From UBA4717 sp002404395 (GTDB taxonomy: Bacteria > Bacillota > Clostridia > Oscillospirales > CAG-272), in the NCBI GenBank assembly GCA_937902275.1, contig CALFNW010000095.1, positions 1-21,660 on the forward strand: 21,660 bases of DNA, written 5' to 3'. Each line of letters begins with the position of its first letter. Position 1 is the first letter of the stretch. The translations under genes were made by a program, and so were the position numbers. This document shows positions 9,048 to 16,005 of the stretch, one piece after another. The notes beneath the pieces were generated by a model. That model was not told where the DNA came from. It searched no databases and saw only the letters and a program-made list of their open reading frames with translations.

Positions 9048-10118
9048 TCATCGTTGTATGTCAAATATTTTTTCGCTTTCCAATACGATTGGCTCTACAT
9101 CCACATCACGCAAAAAAACATACGGCTTTTTGTAATGGAAAAACGGAGCACGTTCAACATTTTCACAATTTCCATCTTCCATTATTTTTATTGTATCTTC
9201 AATTAAATCGAAGCCAACTTCCGCCATAACACCTGTATACGCCATATGGCGAATATTCACTTCTGTAACTTTCATATTTCCGTCTTTATCTTCTTTTAAA
9301 TCAAAAGATAAGATTCCATGTGCTGATACACCAAGTTTCTTTTCCAAATATTTGATACATCTATCACAAAATTCGTTTATGCGATCCTCGTTTAAGAATC
9401 TGCCAAAATGAGTATTTCCGGTGACATGTGAGGGTGCTGTATTGGCCATAACATATTCTACGCACTCCAAAGCCGCCCCTTTGACAAATTCGCCGTTGTA
9501 GTACAACATTTGATTTGCCAAATGACGTCCTGTTAAAAATTCACTAACGGTAAATTCTGGAATTTGAGAATTGATAAACAACCAACTCTTATAGCTACTG
9601 ATATCATCTATTCGTAAAGACCCTAAGCCTCCCGTTCCTTCGGTCGCACGAATCCAACATGGAAAACCTATTATGTTTTCTACATCTTCAAATCTTGGAT
9701 TGCTTTGAGTTACCTTAATTGTTTTAGGTATAAACTCAGTCCCTGCAAGAAGTTCAGCCATAATTGACTTATCTTTCAACGATACAGATAACAGCTTGCT
9801 TCCCATAAAAACCGGGCATGGATATTTCCCGTTTTTGTCAAAGTATTCTCCCCATTCAACTATTTCACTTTCCGGTTGAACAAACGCGTAATCAATCTTT
9901 TTATCATTAACCAAATCTTCTATCCACGGAAAATAATCAGGAGATGTGCAGCGTGGGCATATGTAATAATCATCAAGCAGCCCTTTCATAAAAAAGCCGA
10001 CGGCTTTTTTTTCAATATCGCAGCCTATTATTTTATAATCAGGATGATTTGCTCTTATTGTTTTTGCAATTGAACGAGGAGTCAATCCTCCGATTCCGGT
10101 AATTAAAATTGTTTTCAT
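9048..10118 (-). CDS. ATP-grasp ligase, carbamoyl-phosphate-synthase-like
   Basis: This 356-residue protein has the ATP-grasp three-part layout. The N-terminal Rossmann-like half begins ILITGIGGLTPRSIAK (residues 4-19), like CarB-related ligases. The ATP-binding centre is FPCWIRATEGTGGLGS (152-167) and SEFLTGRHL (192-200, Glu193 as adenine-contacting candidate). The metal-binding end is FDLKEDKDG (Asp273), then TEVNIRHMAYTG (Glu286, Asn288). Family members join a carboxylate to an amine or thiol through an acyl phosphate. The substrate is unknown. It lies 6 bases after a PLP-fold gene and close to a GNAT gene, suggesting that these three build an amide-bearing sugar decoration or modified donor. 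The ribosome site is weak. A Cys-x2-Cys pair (54 and 57) in the N-terminal half is unusual and could be chance. Confidence 0.85.
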   Translation of the reverse strand: MKTILITGIGGLTPRSIAKTIRANHPDYKIIGCDIEKKAVGFFMKGLLDDYYICPRCTSPDYFPWIEDLVNDKKIDYAFVQPESEIVEWGEYFDKNGKYPCPVFMGSKLLSVSLKDKSIMAELLAGTEFIPKTIKVTQSNPRFEDVENIIGFPCWIRATEGTGGLGSLRIDDISSYKSWLFINSQIPEFTVSEFLTGRHLANQMLYYNGEFVKGAALECVEYVMANTAPSHVTGNTHFGRFLNEDRINEFCDRCIKYLEKKLGVSAHGILSFDLKEDKDGNMKVTEVNIRHMAYTGVMAEVGFDLIEDTIKIMEDGNCENVERAPFFHYKKPYVFLRDVDVEPIVLESEKIFDIQR

Positions 10119-10124
10119 AATCTT

Positions 10125-11111
10125 TCACGCTTTCTCAAATAATAATTTAGACAAAACATCAACTATTCGTTCCATATCATTAAGGTCATATCGCTGATCA
10201 CAAACAAGCGACAACTCCGTATCATAAAGATTAGATTTACAATTGGCGTTAGGATGTGGCCAGTGTATTGGACAGAATATTTCGTTTTCTGTCAGGCGCT
10301 TATGTACGCTATCTCTATCTTTGTTTACAACAATTGGTACAAATAAAGGACAATCCATTTTCTCGATTGGGAATAAAAAATTCGCTACTTCGCTTAATTT
10401 TTCATACAAAAAACGCGCATTTTTTCTTCGTGCCTTTTTATGCTTGTCAATGTCAAAACGTGTCAAATAGGTTCTTGAATAATCATCAATTCCTAATCCT
10501 GAATAATTGTCAGCAAGCCATGCGTTGCATGCTTTAAATTCGGGTAAAAATTTAGACTTTTTACTTTTATCATGGTCATCAAGATACTGCGTTTTCAAGT
10601 ACATTGCCAAATGTTTTTTTTCTAAAAAGTATTTTGGTGGATAGCAAAAATTTGAAACAACTGAACAATATCCTCCGCAATATATCGGTTCCCATTTTCG
10701 TACAGATGCAACTAAATAGTCACTCCTACTGTGACACTGAATATCTGAAAAAAGGCTATGAGTTATATCTTCAATTACAATTCCATCAAAATCGGGCATT
10801 TCATTCTTAAAACCAAAATAATTGCACCACATTAAAATATCAGCTTTTTTTCTAATATCAACTTCAAATTCATTCTGATAATTTACACTGAAAAAATCCA
10901 CAGAAATTCCCGCCCGTCTAAAAGGTTCAATCATGGAATCACAGCAATACGATGGAAGTAAGGCTGTTTTGGCAAAAGGCACTTCTTTTAAAACAGCTTC
11001 AATAGCCGTTCGCCCTGAAAAGGTTAGCGTCCCTTCACGTGGAAATTCGATTCCCGAGCCTATGTCTAAATTCAAAAGGGAAAATTCACTTCCGACTTCT
11101 TTCATAACCAC
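10125..11111 (-). CDS. Compact PLP-dependent aminotransferase-fold protein (DegT-like)
   Basis: This 328-residue fold-type I PLP protein is shorter than ordinary DegT/DnrJ enzymes. The cofactor site is recognisable: FSGRTAIEAVL (31-41) as the phosphate-binding loop; LLPSYCCDSMIEPF near 51-64; IVIEDITHSL with Asp115 as the pyridine-nitrogen partner; and ASVRKWEPIYCGGYCS with Lys139 as the likely Schiff-base lysine. The C-terminal half has a conserved-looking CPLFVPIVV and FCPIHWPH. It could be a sugar aminotransferase or a diverged PLP enzyme; the partner ATP-grasp gene 6 bases downstream suggests a two-step modification. I kept the GTG at 11111, which has AAAGGA 8 bases upstream, over the ATG at 11105, whose spacing would be 14. 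The preceding GNAT gene ends 3 bases before it. Confidence 0.8.
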   Translation of the reverse strand: MVMKEVGSEFSLLNLDIGSGIEFPREGTLTFSGRTAIEAVLKEVPFAKTALLPSYCCDSMIEPFRRAGISVDFFSVNYQNEFEVDIRKKADILMWCNYFGFKNEMPDFDGIVIEDITHSLFSDIQCHSRSDYLVASVRKWEPIYCGGYCSVVSNFCYPPKYFLEKKHLAMYLKTQYLDDHDKSKKSKFLPEFKACNAWLADNYSGLGIDDYSRTYLTRFDIDKHKKARRKNARFLYEKLSEVANFLFPIEKMDCPLFVPIVVNKDRDSVHKRLTENEIFCPIHWPHPNANCKSNLYDTELSLVCDQRYDLNDMERIVDVLSKLLFEKA

Positions 11112-11114
11112 ACA

Positions 11115-11636
11115 TCATGTCCTTTCTGTTTTAAGGTATGAAAAAGTCAACAAATCAAACCTGTTTCCGTTTTTTACAACTCGACTTCTTAATATTCCAT
11201 CTTGATGAAAACCAATGCTCTTAAACAATCCACATGACGCCGCATTATACGGTAATATGTTTGCTGTTAAGCAAAACAATTTCAGTTCGTCAAAAGCTAA
11301 ATTGCAAGCCTTCAACATGGCTTTTTTGGCAATGCCTTGTCCCTGATATTCAGGCAATAATTTAATATTCATATTCCCAACTAAATTAATACGATCAATC
11401 GAGCTGACAATAATTGTTCCGACTGCCTTTCCGTTAAAAATGATCATCCACCTTACTGTGTTGGTTTCGTTTTTTAACTTTTCCATCCATTCTAATTGTT
11501 GTTCTAGTGAAACTATCTTGGGATTTCCAACAACGTAATTTGATATTTCATTACAATTGTTGAGCTCCATCAATACATAGGCGTCATTGCTGCTTATAGG
11601 GCGTAATTCGATATTTTGAATTTTATGATTTATCAT
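11115..11636 (-). CDS. GNAT-family N-acyltransferase
   Basis: This 173-residue protein matches the RimJ/RimL-type GNAT fold. The N-terminal ELRPISSNDAYVLMELNNC is characteristic. The acyl-CoA pyrophosphate-binding motif A is EYQGQGIAKKAMLKA (96-110, Q98-G-Q-G-I-A). The C-terminal NAASCGLFKSIGFHQDGILR (131-150) is the usual N-x-A...GF segment. It overlaps the PglC-like gene by 14 bases, with GAGGTGA about 9 bases before the ATG. Directly after the aminotransferase and PGT genes, the best guess is acylation of the C4 amine of the amino-dideoxy sugar, a step done by hexapeptide PglD in Campylobacter, which is absent here. Ribosomal-protein acetylation is the family alternative but does not fit the context. 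Confidence 0.85.
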   Translation of the reverse strand: MINHKIQNIELRPISSNDAYVLMELNNCNEISNYVVGNPKIVSLEQQLEWMEKLKNETNTVRWMIIFNGKAVGTIIVSSIDRINLVGNMNIKLLPEYQGQGIAKKAMLKACNLAFDELKLFCLTANILPYNAASCGLFKSIGFHQDGILRSRVVKNGNRFDLLTFSYLKTERT

Positions 11637-12294
11637 GGCTCGTCACCTCAGCAACAGTTGCTTTTTCTTGTTGACGGTACTTATCAAAGTCAACTATTGT
11701 ACCTGTTCCGCGTACCGCAACATCACCTCTTTTAAGAACTTTGACAACCGTCTTAAAAATAATTTTTAGATCATTGACAAAAGAAATATTGTCAATATAT
11801 TCAAGATCGTAAGCAAATCTCTCTGGCCAATTAGTCGCGTTTCTGCCATTGATTTGTGCAAGTCCCGTAAGTCCGGGCAAAACTGTATGCCTCCTCCTTT
11901 CATTTTCGTTATAAAAAGGTAGGTATTGAACTGCGAGAGGCCTTGGTCCAACGATGCTCATATCCATTTTAATAATATTCAAAAGTTCTGGGAGCTCATC
12001 AAGGGAAGTGCTACGCAGGATGCGACCATAACGATTTAAGCGCAATTCATCGGGCAACAGATTTCCGTTTTCATCTTTCTTGTTGCTCATGGTGCGGAAC
12101 TTGATAAGTTTGAAAATCTTTTCTTTGCCCGTCTTTTTGTCAATCTTTCCGGGACGCGCCTGCGTGAAGAAGGGATTTCCTCCCATGGCAACCGCACCGA
12201 TTACCGTTAAAATCACAAGCAGGGGAGAAAGGACGATAAGCGCAAGCAGCGACAGGGTAAAATCAAGTGCTCTCTTAAAATACTTTGCGTACAT
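11623..12294 (-). CDS. pglC: Phosphoglycosyl transferase, PglC-like (bacterial sugar transferase)
   Basis: This 223-residue monotopic phosphoglycosyl transferase transfers a phospho-sugar from its UDP form to undecaprenyl phosphate, starting assembly of the repeat unit. The start is hydrophobic (KRALDFTLSLLALIVLSPLLV, split by the family's helix-break serine-proline at 23-24). The catalytic Asp-Glu dyad is in TSLDELPELLNI (Asp99-Glu100), followed by SIVGPRPL (113-120) and VLPGLTGLAQINGRN. The short length and absence of an N-terminal multi-pass domain fit PglC rather than WbaP. I start it at the ATG at 12294 (AGAGG 6 bases upstream, giving MYAKYFKR) rather than an upstream TTG at 12321. The aminotransferase gene ends 19 bases before it. 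Bacillosamine-type sugar specificity is inferred from neighbours. Confidence 0.9.
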   Translation of the reverse strand: MYAKYFKRALDFTLSLLALIVLSPLLVILTVIGAVAMGGNPFFTQARPGKIDKKTGKEKIFKLIKFRTMSNKKDENGNLLPDELRLNRYGRILRSTSLDELPELLNIIKMDMSIVGPRPLAVQYLPFYNENERRRHTVLPGLTGLAQINGRNATNWPERFAYDLEYIDNISFVNDLKIIFKTVVKVLKRGDVAVRGTGTIVDFDKYRQQEKATVAEVTSHDKS

Positions 12295-12313
12295 ATGTAA
12301 CCTCTTGTATTGT

Positions 12314-13579
12314 TCAGTCAAAGCAGCTGCGGATTATTTCAATGACTTTTGCCTGATCTTCATCTGTCATCTTGTTGTCGCTCGGCAGACAGCAGCCGCG
12401 CTCAAATATGTCAGCACCGACATCGGTCACGCCGCCTGCAATGTAGGCGTTTGTACGGCAGCGGAGAGTTCCTTCACGACCGATTGCCTCGTGCATACGG
12501 TACATCGGCTGCATGTGCATGGGTTTCCAGATTGGTCTGCCCTCGGCGTTAAGGCTTGCGAGCGTTTCCAAAATCTCTGTCGGACAGGTCTTGCCCTTTT
12601 CTTTTATGTAGAGCGCCTTGGAATCGTCTCTGACCTGCTTGCACATATATTCCTTGTCAATAATCAGAGCCGACAGCCAATAGTTCGGCATAGCGCCGTC
12701 GATAATCGGGTTCATGTGAATCGGCAAATCTTTCAGTCCGTCGCGGTATCTCTCATAGACTGCCTTTTTCTGTGCGATATGTTCTTCCAAATGCGGATAC
12801 TGTCCGCGGATAACGCCCGCCACCACATTGCTCATGCGGTAGTTGTAGCCGACTTCTTCATGCTGATACCACGGGGCATTTTCACGTGCCTGTGTTGACC
12901 ACTTGCGCACCTTGTTTGCCACCTCAATGTCGTTGGTAAGTAAGCAACCACCGGCGGAACCCGTGATGATCTTATTTCCGTTGTAGCTGATTGCCGAATA
13001 ATCTCCGAACGAACCGCACTGTTTGCCGTTCAGCGTTGCGCCCATTGCTTCGGCGGCATCCTCAATCAAAAGCGCACCGTGCTTTTCGCATATTTTTTTA
13101 ATTAAATCAATGCGTCCCGGAAAGCCGTACAGCTCGGCGCATACCACAAGTTTTACGTCGGGATACATCTCAAATGCCTTTTCGAGTGCAACAGGATCCA
13201 TGTTCCAGCTTTCCGCCTCGGTATCGATAAACACCGGAATACCACCCTCGTAAACGACAGGATTGAGCGTCGCATCAAAGGTCATGTCGGAGCAGAATAC
13301 GCGTTTGCCCTCCAATGCGCCATGGCTGATAGCCGGCTTACCGTAAAGTCTCTCGCCGGCAGACTTCACGCAAAGATGAAGTGCTGCGGTGCAGGCAGAA
13401 AGAGCAACGGCATATTTCATCTCCGCTTTCTCGGCGGCAATGCGCTCTACTTCGTTGATGTTCGCACCGACCGTGGACATCCAATTTGTTTCATACGCCT
13501 CGGTCATGTATTTGAGTTCTTCGCCGTGCATGGTCGGCGTCGCAAGCCATACTTTCTTTTCAAAAGGTGTAAATCCCAT
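12314..13579 (-). CDS. pglE: DegT/DnrJ/EryC1 aminotransferase, PglE-like
   Basis: This 421-residue PLP aminotransferase probably converts the UDP-4-keto-6-deoxy-HexNAc made by a CapD/PglF dehydratase to the 4-amino sugar. Signatures are WLATPTMHGEELKY at the N-terminus, ALSACTAALHL (59-69, phosphate-binding), LIEDAAEAMGATL (Asp174), and ISYNGNKIITGSAGG with Lys203 as the cofactor lysine. The C-terminus shows GRPIWKPMHMQPMY and GCCLPSD, family hallmarks. I start at the ATG at 13579 because GGAGG lies 6-7 bases upstream; an in-frame ATG at 13600 overlaps the dehydratase stop but lacks a ribosome site. G+C is clearly higher than in the genes from 376 to 11600, close to that of the dehydratase remnant, so these two belong together. 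Its substrate supply is broken by the nearby insertion. Confidence 0.92.
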   Translation of the reverse strand: MGFTPFEKKVWLATPTMHGEELKYMTEAYETNWMSTVGANINEVERIAAEKAEMKYAVALSACTAALHLCVKSAGERLYGKPAISHGALEGKRVFCSDMTFDATLNPVVYEGGIPVFIDTEAESWNMDPVALEKAFEMYPDVKLVVCAELYGFPGRIDLIKKICEKHGALLIEDAAEAMGATLNGKQCGSFGDYSAISYNGNKIITGSAGGCLLTNDIEVANKVRKWSTQARENAPWYQHEEVGYNYRMSNVVAGVIRGQYPHLEEHIAQKKAVYERYRDGLKDLPIHMNPIIDGAMPNYWLSALIIDKEYMCKQVRDDSKALYIKEKGKTCPTEILETLASLNAEGRPIWKPMHMQPMYRMHEAIGREGTLRCRTNAYIAGGVTDVGADIFERGCCLPSDNKMTDEDQAKVIEIIRSCFD

Positions 13580-13596
13580 AATTTCCTCCACAAATT

Positions 13597-13955
13597 TCAT
13601 ACAGCCGCAAGGCTCTTTTCTTTTTCGTGCTCTTTGTTCTCGACAAGCTCCATTTGTTTCTCAAACGTCTCGCCCTTATATTCCGAGCCGTGTTTTCCGG
13701 CAGGGTGATAAGTCGTGACAACGCCTTCCACCAATGTGCGGATCTCATCTTCTTTTCCGGCATATGCCGCTTCCATGAGCATTTGAAGCTGTCCGAGGAA
13801 CGTATCAGAATCAAACGGAATGGGACTGCCGATATGAATCAGCTTGTTCGGGGTGGTGCGCATACCCTCTTCGGACATCAGCTTTTCTTCATACAGTTTC
13901 TCGCCGGGGCGGAGTCCCGTATATTCGATTTTGATATCCACATCGGGACGCAATC
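13597..13955 (-). pseudogene. pglF: 3' remnant of CapD/PglF-type UDP-HexNAc 4,6-dehydratase gene
   Basis: About 119 codons of the C-terminus survive. The stretch GLRPDVDIKIEYTGLRPGEK, then LYEEKL and TTPNKLIHIG, is the well-known end of the CapD/PglF/FlaA1-like short-chain dehydrogenase domain. The first residues of the open frame upstream (MQFFVVYTLTTG) do not belong to the family. They come from the mobile-element end, so the true junction is near 13954-13960, at the codons expected to read Ser-Gly-Leu. The missing 5' part would encode the membrane segments, NAD-binding site and catalytic residues (intact enzymes are about 600 residues). The stop overlaps an alternative ATG of the aminotransferase. 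The full enzyme would make UDP-4-keto-6-deoxy-GlcNAc, the first step of this pathway. The remnant cannot be active. Confidence 0.85.
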
Positions 13956-13980
13956 CCCCTGTTGTCAAGGTATAAACAAC
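13954..13980. other. Candidate attachment junction (mobile element / dehydratase gene)
   Basis: Coding similarity to the dehydratase family stops at the GGG-GGA codons around 13954-13960. Immediately outside is a 20-bp sequence whose ends are inverted (GTTGT at 13961-13965, ACAAC at 13976-13980), as expected for a serine-integrase attachment half-site beside a G-rich core. On the minus strand it contains a perfect TTGACA at 13968-13963, pointing into the dehydratase remnant. The exact crossover dinucleotide cannot be fixed without the other junction. Confidence 0.5.
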
Positions 13981-14003
13981 AAAAAATTGCAAATATTTTT
14001 TGA

Positions 14004-14053
14004 AGAAAAAAGACCGCCGTGCTCAGTGATACCTTCACTAAGCACGGCGGTCT
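14004..14053 (-). terminator. Strong Rho-independent terminator at the element end
   Basis: A 13-bp perfect stem (AGACCGCCGTGCT at 14011-14023 pairing with 14041-14053) continues with five of six further matching bases. On the minus strand it is followed by TTTTTTCTTC. It lies 12 bases after the stop of the small membrane-protein gene and about 50 bases from the insertion junction. It should stop recombinase-operon transcripts before they enter the polysaccharide genes. Confidence 0.92.
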
Positions 14054-14065
14054 GATTCTTGCTTA

Positions 14066-14383
14066 CTACCTTTTTCTCAATACTATCTTATGTACTATAT
14101 ATCCAAGCAGATAAATGCAAGCTTTCACAAAAGCAAACAGCGCAATCACAAATCCGAACAATGCACCTACTATGGCATTGAGGGCAATAATTCCGATCCC
14201 CCTCGATATGCTTCCTCCAATCGGTATGACGAATAGCATATAAGGTATTCCGAACGGTACGCCAAAAATCATACAGAAGCGAAACCAATCTAACTGTCCG
14301 TCCACAATATACAGATACCGCCCTAAAAGCGCAATTACCGCAAGTGCTGCAAGCGGAATAATACTGTTCTTCAATAGCTTCAT
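14066..14383 (-). CDS. Small membrane protein, DUF6050-like
   Basis: This 105-residue hydrophobic protein has three or four likely membrane segments: about residues 7-26 (SIIPLAALAVIALLGRYLYI), 33-52 (FCMIFGVPFGIPYMLFVIPI), and 60-98 (a long stretch rich in Ile/Leu/Ala/Gly that could span twice). It ends with a basic tail (HKIVLRKR) expected to face the cytoplasm. Size, topology and position after serine recombinases fit the DUF6050 family as I remember it, but I could not check this. I start at the ATG at 14383 because AGGAG lies 6 bases upstream; the ATG at 14389 directly abuts that site. It begins 9 bases after the fourth recombinase, within the same transcript and ahead of the terminator. 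Function is unknown. Confidence 0.75.
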   Translation of the reverse strand: MKLLKNSIIPLAALAVIALLGRYLYIVDGQLDWFRFCMIFGVPFGIPYMLFVIPIGGSISRGIGIIALNAIVGALFGFVIALFAFVKACIYLLGYIVHKIVLRKR

Positions 14384-14392
14384 ATTCATCTC

Positions 14393-16003
14393 CTATTCTG
14401 CTGCGGGTGCGCCTTGATGTTCTTCCGTATAGGCGACCGTCCTCTCAATCAGATCATCAAAGAGAAATTTAATCTCTATGCGTTCTACATCGTGTACATA
14501 AACCACATCAACAAAGGCTTGTACAGCTTCTCGTGTCAGCTTATCAAAACGCATGTTTTCTGATGTTTTCTTCACTTCGGATATATCGTGAAACAACTCA
14601 TCTGCTGTGTCCGTTTCTCCGTTCAAGAAGGCAAGCCGATAGTTCAGCTTTTGAATTTCATCGGTTAGTTGATTTTTCTGCCGAAGGTATTGGTCTTTAT
14701 CCAAATGTCCCTCCACATAGTTTTCATAAGCCCGAACGCGCGCGGCTTTTCTGTCCTCGACAGTACGGCTAAGTTCTCTTTTCTCTGCCGCCAGATCGGT
14801 ACTGCTTTCCGCTCTCACTTTTTCGGCAAGTGCAGTCACTTTTTCAAACAGCGCCATCTGCTGCCTCAGAGCAAACCACACCTGTCCCTCAATTCGCTTT
14901 GCATCGTATCGCATACTGCTGCATAAAGACATTTTGCCGCTGCTCATCTTGTGACGACACAAAATAACCTGCTCAACAGTATTCTGATACAACATCAATA
15001 AGTTGCAATTTCCGCACCGCACCTTACCGCCTAAGATATGTCCGCCATCCTTGCGAATCGTATTGAAATTCATATTTCTGAAAACGCACTGCGCTTTTTC
15101 AAACTCTTCTTTTGTAACAATGCCTTCATGCGTGTTTTCAACGATAAACTGATCTCTTTTGGGGATACTTCGGCGCTCCTTTCCTCCCACGCGCACCGAT
15201 GAAGATTGTCCCTGAACAAGCGCGCCTGTATAAGCATAGGTTTTGAGAATACGCCACACTTTACTGATTTCCCATAGCCATTCCTCGTCCGATACAACTC
15301 GGCTCCACGCACCGCCTCCCGTTTTCATTTCACGGTATTGTCCGGGTGTCGGGATTTTGTTTTCATTCAGGTGCTCTGTAATCATTTTTGTACTGTAACC
15401 TTTAAGAGCAAGGTCAAATATCAGCCGAACATATTTTGACGCTTCGGGATCAATCAGCCATTTATGCGGATCGTCCTTATCTTTTATGTAGCCGAACGGC
15501 AATCTACCCACTGTTGACACACCTTGTTTCCACTTTGTCTGCAAGGCGGTTTTTAATTTTTTGGATATATCTTTGCAGTACAGTGTGTTGATGAGGTTTC
15601 CCATGCTCATTTCAAGTCCCATTGTCCGCCCGATATAATTATTGCTGTCATAATGGGAATTGACTGCTACAAAACGAATACCGAGAACGGGAAATATTTG
15701 TTCCAAATAGTCTCCCACACCGATATAATCTCTGCCGAGACGGGACAAATCTTTGACAAGGATCATATCGACTTTACCGTTTTTTGCGTCCTCAATCATT
15801 CGCCCAAACGCAGGACGGTTAAAATTCAGTCCACTGTAACCATCGTCAATGTATTCCACCACTTCGGCATCGCTAAGCTCCATGGTAAGCAGATAGCTTT
15901 GCAATAGTATTCGTTGATTTTCAATACTGTTACTCTCGTCTTTATTATCCTTATCCAAATCGCCGTCCGCAATGGACAGCCTTAAATAAAATGCTATGAT
16001 CAT
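14393..16003 (-). CDS. Large serine recombinase 4, catalytically complete
   Basis: This 536-residue site-specific recombinase has three parts. The N-terminal resolvase domain (about 1-155) has Tyr6-x-Arg8-x-Ser10 (FYLRLS, Ser10 the nucleophile), Arg63 in FNRP, and DLSRLGR with Asp85, Arg88 and Arg91. The 'Recombinase' domain spans about 165-305. A zinc ribbon uses Cys330, Cys333, Cys349 and Cys361. A Lys/Glu-rich coiled coil follows (about 375-460), and the FVDVVYVHDVERIEIKF tail is of the DUF4368 kind. An upstream TTG at 16009 is too close to the AAGGGG site, so I use the ATG at 16003, 9 bases from it. The gene starts 2 bases after recombinase 3 stops. It should cut and rejoin element ends, alone or with its partners. 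Confidence 0.93.
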   Translation of the reverse strand: MIIAFYLRLSIADGDLDKDNKDESNSIENQRILLQSYLLTMELSDAEVVEYIDDGYSGLNFNRPAFGRMIEDAKNGKVDMILVKDLSRLGRDYIGVGDYLEQIFPVLGIRFVAVNSHYDSNNYIGRTMGLEMSMGNLINTLYCKDISKKLKTALQTKWKQGVSTVGRLPFGYIKDKDDPHKWLIDPEASKYVRLIFDLALKGYSTKMITEHLNENKIPTPGQYREMKTGGGAWSRVVSDEEWLWEISKVWRILKTYAYTGALVQGQSSSVRVGGKERRSIPKRDQFIVENTHEGIVTKEEFEKAQCVFRNMNFNTIRKDGGHILGGKVRCGNCNLLMLYQNTVEQVILCRHKMSSGKMSLCSSMRYDAKRIEGQVWFALRQQMALFEKVTALAEKVRAESSTDLAAEKRELSRTVEDRKAARVRAYENYVEGHLDKDQYLRQKNQLTDEIQKLNYRLAFLNGETDTADELFHDISEVKKTSENMRFDKLTREAVQAFVDVVYVHDVERIEIKFLFDDLIERTVAYTEEHQGAPAAE

Positions 16004-16005
16004 TA

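Noticed and set aside
12080..12898. Plus-strand open frame of 272 codons
   Set aside because: It is an antisense shadow of the PglC-like and aminotransferase genes, which carry clear catalytic motifs.
13956..13992. Extending the dehydratase remnant to a TTG at 13992
   Set aside because: These codons come from the element end, do not resemble the family, and lack a ribosome site; the open frame is accidental.
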